From Sphaeroforma sirkka (taxonomy: Eukaryota; Opisthokonta; Ichthyosporea; Ichthyophonida), in NCBI GenBank assembly GCA_001586965.3, contig LUCW03002232.1, positions 130,001-150,000 on the forward strand: a DNA stretch of 20,000 nucleotides. Reading direction: 5' to 3'. Below are positions 1-8,896 of the stretch, piece by piece. Numbering within the stretch: the stretch's first letter is position 1; each line of letters opens with the position of its first letter. Below the pieces are notes generated by a model. It searched no databases. It was not told the origin of the DNA and worked only from the letters and a program-made list of their open reading frames with translations. The position numbers were made by a program, and so were the translations under genes.

Positions 1-340
1 TTCGACTACCCATTAACTCGTGTTTTGAGTGACACTGGATGTTACATAACTCTACAAACTACGTCTTCCCCTAGAGATGCCCTTCTATATATATGGTGTT
101 GCATGTATCTATGGTAGTATTTGCGTCCCGCAGTTTTATTTCGCCATATCTTGCACAGAGGTACCCCTCTGTCTAAGGCAATATTCGCTTCGATGGTGGT
201 TTGTCACATATATATATATATATATATATATAATTGTATAATAGTATAATGATACAACGATATATATATATATATATATATATATAATTGTATTTAGTTG
301 CCATCAAATTCAATTCGCAGTATTGGTGTTTTCAATGCAG
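1..340. other. upstream sequence, probably intron of the DHRS7B-like gene
   Basis: No coding exon is recognisable here. The stretch holds two (AT)n runs at about 207-232 and 260-286. The N-terminal NAD-binding part of the SDR gene (TGxxxGIG and NNAG motifs) is not visible, so it probably lies left of the window. The bases before 341 look like an intron end: a T-rich stretch followed by AG at 339-340. Confidence 0.5.
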
Positions 341-424
341 GGCAAGTTCAATTAACAAAAGGAGTGGCGCCAGCCATGATCAAACAAGGTAGCGGGTCTA
401 TCGTAGTCACATCGAGTGTTCAGG
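341..424 (+). CDS. SDR exon with the TSS(V)QG strand
   Basis: This exon encodes QVQLTKG..., MIKQGSGSIVVTSSVQ and one base of the next codon. Its end is a GTAGGT donor. Two acceptors are possible, AG at 339-340 and AG at 319-320. The first is preferred because it gives a gap-free match to the DHRS7B pattern NYFG-x-V-x-LTK; the second would add about six residues before it. The Ser pair in TSS sits where the SDR catalytic Ser is expected. Confidence 0.75.
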
Positions 425-652
425 GTAGGTATATACATCTCTATGATTCATCATGTTCGTCAGTTTTTATTCATGTCGAGTGTGTTTCATTACGTATTTT
501 ACGTATATAAGTGTAACTATCTAATATATATATATATATATATATACAACGTATACCTTAGATTCTCGAACAACCTTATTTCACAGACATGTTCACGGTC
601 GCTTTGCAGTGTCTGATGTAATTTGTTGCAGAATCTAATATATACGTTGCAC

Positions 653-707
<55 letters not shown>

Positions 708-835
708 ATTGTATATGTATGTATGTATATTTATATATATTTATATATATATATATATATATTCATATAATTTTAATTTTAATTTTAATTTTAATTTTAA
801 TTTTAATTGTATATATATATAGTTATAGTTATATA

Positions 836-902
<67 letters not shown>

Positions 903-2491
903 CATTTATTTTAATCTATCAAGCACACTGGTTTAGTGTCTCTGTTCCACAAAGCTCAATGTTCTATTGAATGACTATCAATGACTATCTGGCCACTCGA
1001 CGTATTCCCAGGCTTCATCTGCACATCAGAACGCGATCTATATAGTAACTTCATGTTGCCTTGTGCGTTTACTTTGGGCCACTGAAGCATAAGCTGCACG
1101 GCTTTGTCTTATCGATTACATTATATATGTTCATGTACATATACTTCTCGACTTCTATCGCTACAATTTCAAAAGCATATCTTTACGATATCATCTTCGC
1201 AGGTTGCATCTGTTTGCCTGAACTATCTATGTATATAACGTACCCAAGTTTATCCTGCATGGATTCGTTGGTCCTCTGCGGCATGAGACGTACGGCTTTG
1301 GCTCGTTGGCCACGTTATTAATGTTCATGTGCATATATTTCTGAACCCTTCCCCTGCAATTATAAAGTTTATCTCTACGTTCTAATCTTCGTAGGCTTCA
1401 TCTGTATGCCTGAACTGTCTATGTATAACGTGTCCAAGCTTACCCTGCATGGACTCGTTGATTCTCTGTGGCATGAGACGTACGGCTTAGGCTTGTTGGC
1501 CACATCATTAACGTTCATGTGCATATTTTTCTGAACCGCTATCCCTTCAATTATGAAGTTTATCTCTACGTTCTAATCTTCGTAGGTTTCATCTGTATGC
1601 CTGAACGGGCTCTGTATAACGCATCCAAGTTTGCTCTGCACGGGTATTTCGGGTCACTGAGGCATGAGCTGCACGACTATGGCGTTCAAGTGTCTCTGAT
1701 ATGCCCCGGCTATGTTGCCACCAACCTTTCGCTGAACGCCTTAACCAGCGATGGATCGGCACATGGCATGCTGGATCCCACAACGGCGAAGGTGTGTTGT
1801 ATGCAAACGCAATTACAGGTACCTGTCTCAATTGTCTGTTTACTCCTGTACTGAAATTACGTATGTTTCTTTTGGGCTGTTCTGTGTTGTTTGTACGCGT
1901 AATTATTATTTGTGCATGTGGTTGCCTCTGTACGTATATATGCGGATGTTCTATTTTATGCATATGCTTGAGCTTTAAATGTTAATTTCGGATACTCGCG
2001 TAAGCATCTGACAACCCGACTGTCAGACGACTTTGTGTGTGTGTCGACTGGTGAGATACAACAGTAGACCAGAAATCCTCTGAGCACACAACCAAAACTA
2101 AACGCATACATCGATGTACGTTAGATTGTGTGCGCACTGTATAGACAGTGTCCAGTTGCTAGGATGTGCACAGATTCGACTGTGTGGCCGGTGCTACATG
2201 TCCGCTTCATATTATCCCGGTGACCAGCCCCTAATTAGCAACGTGTTTGTGAACAGTTCAACCCGAACACTTCAGTCTCGTTGTATCGCATTGGATCCAT
2301 TCAGTACTGGACATTCGCCTATGCAGGGATATCCGCCTGAGTTTGTGGCGAAGAACGTCCTGTATGCCATCGCCCAGAAAAGAGATCTCGTGATCCTGGC
2401 CGATGTCAAGGTTTGGATTGCCTACGTACTCACAATCCTGAGCCCCAGCATGCTCTTCAAAGTGACTCACACAAAGAGTTTCAAAAAGTAA
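341..2491 (+). CDS. DHRS7B-like short-chain dehydrogenase/reductase, 3' part
   Basis: This is an NAD(P)-dependent oxidoreductase of the SDR superfamily, closest by eye to animal DHRS7B, a membrane-associated family. Substrate cannot be told from sequence. Three exons (341-424, 1586-1791, 2327-2491) join in consistent phase (1, then 0) and give the C-terminal two thirds of the fold. In order they show a QVQLTKG helix, the IVVTSSVQG strand with the catalytic-region Ser, the active-site YNASK (YxxxK), the cofactor-loop CPGYVATNL, and a tail with a hydrophobic stretch (VWIAYVLTILSP). The segment after the loop, LTSDGSAHGMLDPTTAKG, lines up with the equivalent DHRS7B segment without gaps. The gene starts outside the window. 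Family membership is firm; DHRS7B rather than a sister SDR is an inference. No canonical AATAAA was noticed soon after the stop. Confidence 0.85.
523..900. repeat. compound microsatellite tract inside intron 1
   Basis: Runs of (AT)n at about 523-546, 658-684, 741-762 and 841-897 are mixed with (GT)n at 685-707 and about seven units of AATTTT at about 769-808. Open frames through it encode only Tyr-Ile or Leu-Ile repeats and are not genes. Confidence 0.95.
1012..1585 (+). repeat. three decayed tandem copies of the 5' catalytic-exon segment plus intron
   Basis: Exon-like starts, each just after an AG, occur at 1012, 1203 and 1395, with the real exon at 1586; the spacings are 191, 192 and 191. 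Each copy begins with a variant of GGxTTCATCTGTxTGCCTGA and is followed by intron-like sequence with matching features (TTCATGTGCATAT, TTTATCTCTACGTTCTAATC). Copy 1 diverges and stops after about 24 codons. Copy 2 has a two-base insertion just after the MY of its active-site region. Copy 3 keeps an open frame with YNVSK until TGA at 1532-1534. The copies cover only the front of the exon and have no clear donor, so they are probably not usable exons. Confidence 0.85.
1586..1791 (+). CDS. SDR catalytic exon with YNASK
   Basis: 206 bases, phase 1 in and phase 0 out. The acceptor is TTCGTAG and the donor AAG|GTGTGT. The encoded 68 residues hold the YxxxK active site (YNASK), the helix FALHGYFGSLRHEL, and the PGYVATNL loop that follows strand 6 in SDRs. 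Its first ~95 bases are the source of, or sister to, the decayed tandem copies upstream at 1012, 1203 and 1395. Confidence 0.88.
1792..2326 (+). other. second intron of the SDR gene
   Basis: GTGTGT opens the intron and ATGCAG closes it. Nothing else coding was recognised in it. Confidence 0.7.
2327..2491 (+). CDS. SDR terminal exon
   Basis: The acceptor is TATGCAG and the exon is 54 codons plus TAA. It starts GYPPEFVAKNVLYAI, matching the DHRS7B pattern xSPxEVAxDVLxAI, then reads DLVILADVKVW, then a hydrophobic segment and a basic end (KSFKK). The upstream part of the open frame (2114-2326) has no SDR similarity and is taken as intron. Confidence 0.85.
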   Translation, partial: GYPPEFVAKNVLYAIAQKRDLVILADVKVWIAYVLTILSPSMLFKVTHTKSFKK

Positions 2492-2582
2492 TGTCCATCC
2501 CATACGCGGCCGATCAAGTATAAAATTATGTTTATATCATACAAGAGCAGGAATCACTAGAACTTAACTCACTTTATTATAT

Positions 2583-2627
2583 ACATATGTACATATAGAG
2601 TATTTTGTATGTATATATGTATATATT

Positions 2628-2714
<87 letters not shown>

Positions 2715-2725
2715 GTGTTTATGTA
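2583..2725. repeat. (AT)n/(GT)n microsatellite between convergent genes
   Basis: About 30 GT units at 2640-2701 follow a TA-rich stretch. It lies between the stop of the SDR gene (2491) and the stop of the minus-strand transporter copy (2947), in their shared 3' spacer. Confidence 0.95.
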
Positions 2726-2855
2726 TATACACTTGAATTCAAGTGCACTTGTACGCACAGATAAGAGAATTGGAGGGAAATAATGACAAAATGTATAAAT
2801 GTAAGCTCTATCTAAGAGTAGTCCCTATTAAACTAATAGTAGTATGGATTAAACC

Positions 2856-2861
2856 TTTATT
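2856..2861 (-). promoter_or_regulatory. poly(A) signal of transporter copy A
   Basis: AATAAA on the minus strand, about 86 bases past the stop at 2947. It lies outside the block shared with copy B, so each copy has its own 3' flank. Confidence 0.5.
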
Positions 2862-2946
2862 CCGAACAAAATTTTCTTGTTAGTTGTTCATATTGTCTCG
2901 TGACACTATAGTAGTTAATATAGAAAACATTTAGTATAATACCGAT

Positions 2947-4545
2947 TTAAGCCATTGAACGTACGCCAGCTTTAGCACCGAATAGAGCTGGGATCTCTTC
3001 AAGTGGCACTCTCTTGGTTTCCTTGATGAAGAAAATGACAAATGCCAAATTGATGCAGTTCAATCCACCGAACACGTAGAACGTTCCGGGGGTGGACCAG
3101 CCCATCATATAAGGGGTGATGAAGACGATAATGGCACTGAACAAGTACTGCCAGAATACAGCGAAAGACATGGCTTTATCCTTCTCTCTCATAGAGAAGA
3201 TCTCAGAGGGATAAATCCAAGGGATCATACCCCAGGCCAACTGGAAACCGAAACCGTACACGCACACCATAACCATGGTGATGTAGCCGTTCCAATCTAG
3301 TTGTAGAGAGACACCGCCCAGGATGAGAGAAGGTCCCATAATGAAAGTAGCCATCAACAATTGCCTGCGACGTCCTCCAATCTTGGAATCGAGCAAACCT
3401 AGACCAACGGCACAACCGAATACCATGACAGCATTCCAGATCATGTTGAATAGGAAAGGATCGTCCATGCCGATGGCAGCAAATATGGTAGAGGCATAAC
3501 CAAGGAAAGCATTTACACCCGTCAACTGCTGGGCTATCTGCAAGAAGACAGCAATCAACATACGCTTGCGCAAGTTAGAGTCGGAGAAAAGATCTCCGTA
3601 AGATACAGTACCGGCTTCCTCCTCTGCCTTCAACTGCTCATAGATTTCCTGTGCTTCGGCAGTGATATCTCCACCACGGATCTTGGTAAGTAGCTCAGCT
3701 CCTTCATCGTATCCCTTCTTGCTCATTGCAAACCGTGTAGATTCTGGTGTGAACCAAATGGCAACAGCAATAACAACACCGGGGATGGCGGGAAGCATGA
3801 GACCCAAGTGCCAGTTTATGATGAATAAGGTCACAATTGTGGCGATGAACGAACCAAGCACAACATTCATCTGGAACATTGATCCAGTCATTCCACGGAT
3901 TCCAGGGTGGCAATCTCAGAGTTGTACATGGGCAACGCAAAGCAGCATAAACCTACTCCGAATCCAGTGAGGAAACGAGCAGCGAAAAAAAACACCAACA
4001 ACGTCGAATGACAGAAGAGAGGAGAATAGACAACCTATGATGGTGACAATCGCACCAACACAGATACACAAGCGACGACCAAATCCATTGGTCAGGAAAG
4101 GACCTACAAGCAACCCACCAGCAGCGGCTCCCAATAATGTGATTAAAGTAGCACCCCACAGAACGAAGTCGTTGTGCCACGCACTGTTGGCAGCTACAAG
4201 CTCACCACAGCACGCCATATCATCAGTAATGCCACTAGAAATGCAAGCCTGTTCAGTGGCGGCGGTACCAGCACACGATTCTTCAGTGCCGAGTCCACAG
4301 GTATTCTGAGTTCCGTAGTCGTGACCAAGGCACCAGTGCTCTTGGAAGTCTGGGAAACTCTGTACATTACCAAAGTTACCTTGATCCAGACCAAACGTCA
4401 TGGCTCCCAACATGGCAACAAACACTGCGATGTAAGTCAAATTATTTGGCATGGCGTCACGAGCGGCTGAGTAGTCCTGTTCGGAAACCTCTGTAGCAGA
4501 GCCCCCCAAGTGGGTGGTTGACTCCAATTCGTCTTTCTTTTCCAT
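2947..4545 (-). pseudogene. MFS sugar-porter gene, copy A (two frame breaks)
   Basis: This is a member of the sugar-porter branch of the major facilitator superfamily, about 530 residues and 12 membrane segments expected; it would move a hexose or similar solute across a membrane. Family motifs are visible: NGFGRR in the loop after TM2, RFLTGFGVG, YNSEIA, RGMTGSMFQ, PESTRF, QQLTGVNAF, WGMIPWIYPSEIF and ETKRVPLEEI. A Cys-rich loop (six Cys at residues 72-113) follows TM1. The start MEKKDELE matches copy B. There are no introns. The frame breaks at an A8 run (3985-3992; copy B has seven) and again near 3893-3911, where the second half restarts at ATG 3891 and stays open for 314 residues to the stop. 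The second break is shared with copy B. Copy A also has one extra codon (ITLLG against ITLG). Confidence 0.85.
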
Positions 4546-5733
4546 AGCGTGTATGAGTGAAATCTCAACCAGTTGTATTTAAATTTGATACTAAATTACA
4601 AACATGAACTTTCATTTTATATACTGCTTGTGCGGCACTTGAGTAATTGTAGAAGTAGATTACTGGTACAAATCTTTATAGCCTGTTAATAAAATCTGAA
4701 ACGAAGCTTGTCCTGTGTAGAATATTCGCTTGAACAATGTATTTACCTCAGTACAATGGCTTTCGATTTTTTTTTGTTATTGATAATTATTTAATTCTGA
4801 ACCCGCAAAATAAATATGCAAAAATAGTCGATTGTTTACGATGTATTTCAAAAGTCAACATGTGACGGAAGAAATATTTTCGATATGGCTGCGACCAGCT
4901 TGGTATTTTTTTCGTTTTGCAGAGTTTTACTGTGGGAAGTACACCGCAAAATGCAAATGACAAACAGACTCAGCGACTCTCAGACTCGGTCGAGAGTCGT
5001 GAGAGTCAGACAGAGGCAGAGCCGGATAGAGATTGTTAGAGGACAGAGACTCAACTCTCTAGAGTAGACTGTAGATCTGTAGAGAGGTGCACTAGGGGCC
5101 GTGAGCCTGCGAGGTATATTACACTGACGACTGAACTCAGTGAACAGTGAACAACTGAACACACTACATAGTACATAGTACATATGCTACATACTACATA
5201 CTTACTAGTGCGACTCTCTCGTGCTCTTATACTTTTTGTTTATGTAAGGCAGATACATAAATACTGAGTCCCTGAGACAACAGATGAGTTTTTGAAATCT
5301 GCTCCGACAGTTACGAAGTTTTATTTTCAAAAACGATCCAATTTTGAAAATGTAATTTATTTGGTACATATTTATTTTAAAAACAAATAGTTACTATATT
5401 AGGCGAACATTGTGAGTAGAAAAAAATAAAGTACTCGTATAAGTGTGTTTTGTTTAAAAAAAACTCTAAAAGCTGATAGGACAAGGAGTCAAGACTCGAG
5501 AGTCTATAGACACTATGTAATGAGACACGGCTCTCAAGAGGGAAACAGAGTAATTCCATGGCTTTCCTATTTGATTTATATATTTAATATCTTTTTGAAA
5601 AAAAAGAGAGTCATTATTTCAATATAATTTATGTGTTGGGTTTTTTATGGACTATTTAACTCCCCCGCGCCCCCCCCCAAAAGGCAAAAACGGCAACCTC
5701 CAGTGCCCAACTGATTGCCCCACCCGTCTAACC
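4546..5733. other. intergenic region upstream of transporter copy A
   Basis: AT-rich, with no recognisable gene. It holds the likely promoter of copy A (minus strand), a cluster of GAGTC/GACTC pentamers (4967-5505), a GTACATA-type stretch near 5165-5200, and a C-rich patch at 5661-5680. Its short open frames show no known motif. Confidence 0.6.
4967..5505. repeat. cluster of GAGTC/GACTC pentamers
   Basis: About ten GAGTC or GACTC pentamers are scattered here (for example 4967, 4975, 4983, 4994, 5003, 5048, 5212, and three near 5487-5505), against roughly one expected in random sequence of this length. The same core appears in the transposon ends nearby. It may be a protein-binding cluster or the remains of a decayed repeat. 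Confidence 0.4.
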
Positions 5734-5752
5734 TATATATCACCAGTCCCAG
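5734..5752 (+). repeat. left terminal inverted repeat of the transposon
   Basis: The core TATCACCAGTCCCA (5738-5751) is repeated in inverse at 10920-10933. It is followed 12 bases in by ACGAGTCGTCACT (5764-5776). Confidence 0.7.
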
Positions 5753-5763
5753 GCCAAATAATA

Positions 5764-5903
5764 ACGAGTCGTCACTATTACGTCAATATGTACTGAATTT
5801 TCTCGTATTGTAAATAAAACCAACATGACCCGACTCTGGTACAAAATCTCTGGCACCGCTCAAATAGTGACGAGTCATCACCTTCCTGAAACCAAATGAG
5901 TCA
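5764..5903. repeat. left subterminal motifs
   Basis: ACGAGTCGTCACT (5764-5776), AGTGACGAGTCATCA (5866-5880) and TGAGTCA (5897-5903) share a near-palindromic TGACGAGTCATCA core. Related copies at the right end (10846-10860 and 10897-10914) suggest transposase-binding sites. Confidence 0.55.
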
Positions 5904-6128
5904 TGATTCTTATAAAAGAATCAAGTCCCATTTCAGGATTTTGTTTTCTTTTTAGGAATTCCTATTCTAATAGTTCAAAATTATACCTGATTATTATTAA
6001 GAAAAATAAAAAATAAAGTGCCAAAACGCAAGCATGGGGACCGTCCATTTTTGACAATTTCAGCCTTTTTTTTTTCAATAAATATTTTAATACAACTTTT
6101 TATTTTAAAAGGCATTTTGCCCATATAC

Positions 6129-6134
6129 TTTATT
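6129..6134 (-). promoter_or_regulatory. poly(A) signal overlapping the transposase stop
   Basis: The minus strand reads GAATAAAG across the stop codon at 6130-6132, so AATAAA overlaps TAA at the very end of the transposase reading frame. Confidence 0.4.
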
Positions 6135-6866
6135 CCATAATATCATTGTACTGCTTCAAGCTGCCGTTGTACCCTGGCTCGTGGAATAGCTCAAAGCATG
6201 TCTTGCGTTTACCCACCATTGCTCGCATGCACAGACAAACTTGGCAACACGTGCACGTCTGTGCAGTGTGATTTTTGCACCCCCATACAATACATCTTCT
6301 ATAAGCATCTCGAGATACTATTCCATTCATCCTGGAAGCTGCTTCACCTTCGACGCCAACCAACCCCACGAGATGTTCCCCGTTATCTGTCCGCATTGCA
6401 TTTAGGCGTACGTCACGACAAAACGCTTGGCTAGTTCTATAGTTCTTCAAACTTGCAACATGTTCTTTAACTTCTGCAGGACTAATCGTTATAGCCGGCT
6501 GTCTAATATTCATTCTTGACACGGTGGCTGCTCCCAGCTCGTGAATTAGCCGTTGCATTGCTAAAATACCATCCTGATGTCGTGAACGCGACATAAAAGC
6601 CTTACTAAACCCTTTTTAGACTAGAGCATGCATGTTCGACGAACTTTGTCAGGGGTAATATCTTGGAGCATTTCTTCCTAAATGCTTTAAGATCCCAGGC
6701 GTCCTCCTCACTATAAACCCATTGTATACGTGTGGCGATAAATGCATTTATGAACAGCTGTTCAAATACACGTGTAACCAGTTTCTGTTAGAATTTCATT
6801 GCGGTATTAGAAGCACATAGCACTTCCGTGTACTGTGTGCTTTTATCCACACCTGGTTTCATCACA
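6130..6866 (-). pseudogene. transposase C-terminal part: third catalytic Asp and Cys-rich tail
   Basis: Just after a TAG at 6867-6869 the same frame reads CSVMKPGVDKSTQY, then after another stop QKLVTRVFEQLFINAF. This is the piggyBac pattern GGVDxxDQ...(K)W..LF......NAF, so D of PGVD (codon 6845-6847) is the likely third catalytic aspartate. After further stops and a frame change, 6130-6594 ends with a Cys/His tail, CIVWGCKNHTAQTCTCC, then CLC, CFELFHE. That resembles the C-terminal zinc-binding domain of piggyBac transposases. The part is broken by several stops and at least one frameshift. Confidence 0.7.
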
Positions 6867-7582
6867 CTACAATTTAGCCACCCCAGATTTAAGATCATTT
6901 AGGGGATAAAATAATCCGGAGGATTTGATTTTCTCATGCATAGCACGCCACACAGGTAAATGAGAAGTCAATATTAGTCTGTCATGATCACTATAGAAAG
7001 ATGGGCATTTGGTACCATTGTGTGCCCAGCTAAGTACACTGCTATATCTATCGAGTGCTTTGAAGTATGCAGAACTGATCTCGCTGGGTACCGAGATCAG
7101 AACTTGATAGATAATACCGTTCATCGTGGCATAAACTAACAACACATTTTCCAATTTTAGCACCATAGCTTGCTGGATAATCTGACCACGATATGCATAT
7201 GACACTGCATCGAACCATGTATCGTCGCCTACAGTGCAAGGAAAGTACACTCCGTATTTTCTTGCCACTGTACTACGCTTACTAATTGTACTCTGTGCCA
7301 CGACCGTTTTTATCTCTACACTACTTGTGACAGTGTATTGCCGAGATGTGGGAGGATACAACACAGCTACACCGTCAGCTGACACTCCAATCCATGGACT
7401 TTCATGCACACAAGACCAATGTCATAAATTGACTGTACCAGTTTGCCTTTGGAAAGGAGAGCCAGGATGAACACTTCGTTCTTTGTTCCTAGTTTCATGG
7501 CTTCTGTCGAAAAATGACGCCCGTATGAAGAATCCACAAGTTGGCGGGCGACCGAAGCTAGTTCTTCATCTGTCGGGATTTC
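6867..7582 (-). pseudogene. YqaJ-type exonuclease domain, second exon
   Basis: The exon follows an AG acceptor at 7583-7584, phase 0, and begins EIPTDEELASVARQL. It then reads EAMKLGTKNE, the YqaJ/lambda-exonuclease Glu motif, followed by SPWIGVSADGV (catalytic Asp), VEIKT (the ExK pair) and YRGQIIQQAMV (the conserved Gln helix). This is the full set of metal-binding residues of the family. One frame change lies near 7415, between the GTKNE and SADG motifs. The frame ends in TAG, then continues into the piggyBac GVD segment, so the nuclease appears embedded in the transposase. Confidence 0.75.
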
Positions 7583-7693
7583 CTATACAATAATTGAATA
7601 AAATTACAATGTCACTCACAATACAGTACATATTACACATCTATATTCTAATATTAATACTAAAGAATAATCGCAGGCAAGAGAACAACATAC

Positions 7694-8056
7694 GTCTGTA
7701 TATGGCGGCTCCATTTCACTATCGGAACCTTCTTCTTCTGTTGATTCCCTTACATCTCTCATATACGAAGACATCGTGTTTACAAACTCATCGTCATCGA
7801 TCGACCGACCTTTTCTTGCTTGTGTATCGAGGCTGCGGAGTAGTTCAGGAGTAGTAGCACATGGCACATCTAACACTGATTCTGTTCTTCCCTTTCCACT
7901 TCGAGCTAGGAACTTCCTTGTGGCAGGGCACTTGAGCGCTATTGCTTGACCTAACGTACCTGTAATCATAAGTAGCCGCAGCTTGAACCATTCGTTAGTT
8001 CTCTGTGCACACGTCAATGGTGTGACAGATACTAACAGCTGCTCCTCAATAGACAA
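7694..8056 (-). pseudogene. YqaJ-type exonuclease domain, first exon
   Basis: It reads SIEEQLL..., then QRTNEWFKLRLLMITGTLGQ, matching the YqaJ opening pattern Q(x)xxEWxxLRxxxITGS. An acidic stretch (STEEEGSDSEME) follows, then a donor GAC|GTATGT at 7693-7688. The intron (7583-7693) is phase 0 and joins cleanly to the next exon. The likely true N-terminal boundary is blurred because the frame upstream changes near 8065. Confidence 0.75.
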
Positions 8057-8065
8057 TATATCAGC

Positions 8066-8469
8066 TGATCGGTATAGGCCAATCTCTTCTGGTCAGAAGA
8101 GTCTTTGATATCACCTCTGAGGATGGCCGAGGTTTTTTAACAGCTACATAGGTGCTTTTCAATGCGTTAGCATTAGGGTACTTGATTGAAACGCAATATG
8201 TCACAAGGGGTGTTGTGATTTTCCTTTTTGCGTGGCATTTGCCTTACGGCAAATGCATGCAACTGTGCAGAAGTTGATACATTACTTGTGGGCGTCTTTA
8301 AGGTCATAGAGGCGCTTACGATGGTATCCCCCATACCTGGATAGTCTTCAACATGGAAACGCTCCGGATATTTGTGTGAGCTATCAGCACTGGTCCCTAT
8401 ATTTAGGGTTTATATATTAGCCATCGTTGTCCACAAGTTCTTATCCCCGTACCCTCTGTCCGCTGATAG
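8066..8469 (-). pseudogene. transposase exon with the second catalytic Asp
   Basis: After an ACCAG acceptor (AG at 8470-8471), phase 0, the exon reads LSADRGYGDKNLW, the second catalytic Asp region of piggyBac-like transposases (D codon 8458-8460). A TAA follows about 12 residues later. The same frame then reads on (GTSADSSHKYPERFHVEDYP... and LHAFAVRQMPRKK) to a stop near 8180, where coding signal moves to another frame (ALKSTYVAVKKPRP). The segment connects the transposase core to the YqaJ domain. Confidence 0.6.
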
Positions 8470-8896
8470 CTGGTAAGTTTTTAATAAAGATATGATTATT
8501 TATTTTAAAGAAAAATATGTCTATCTTATATAATTGTTTTAAATAAAAATATATTTAATTTTTATATGTAGTAATACGCTGATAGCAGTTGTATGTGCAC
8601 ATACAAGAGTGTATGTTTACATACAGGCTTGTACTTGCACATATAAGGATGGACATTCTTATGCAAACATAAACTTGCATATACATACAGAAACATACAT
8701 GCACATACACACATATGCAAGAACCTAAATGTACATACATATTGATACAAGAGCATACTTATAAATACATAAACGTATATACACATACATAAATATATAC
8801 ACATACATACATATACAAGAACGTAGATATACATACACACTTATACAATAACTTGGATATACATACACACTTATACAATAACATACATGCACATAC
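8470..8896 (-). other. transposase intron with CATA-rich simple repeat
   Basis: The donor GTATGT (8896-8891) and acceptor CCAG (8470-8471) frame an intron made largely of ACATAC/ACACTTATACA-type repeats (about 8580-8890). Two nearly identical units (CTTGGATATACATACACACTTATACAATAAC type) lie at 8820-8882. Its open frames are repeat artefacts. Confidence 0.65.

Noticed and set aside
321-340. Alternative exon start at 321 for the SDR gene
   Set aside because: It would insert about six residues between the expected NYFG and QVQLTK; the acceptor at 339-340 gives a gap-free family match. Not fully excluded.
623-898. Open frame rich in Tyr-Ile
   Set aside because: It is only the translation of (AT)n and (GT)n runs. 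The same holds for frames at 14886-15171 and 17689-18265 outside the real exons.
1012-1585. Mutually exclusive alternative exons
   Set aside because: The copies cover only the front of the exon, lack a donor and the PGYVATN part, and two of the three are frame-broken.
3662-4470. Plus-strand open frames opposite transporter copy A (and their mirror images at copy B)
   Set aside because: They are antisense shadows of the conserved transporter frame and show no domain of their own.
5656-5659. TTAA at 5656-5659 as the left piggyBac target site
   Set aside because: The following CTCCCCCGCG has no inverse counterpart at the right side, and no TTAA lies just outside the right repeat.
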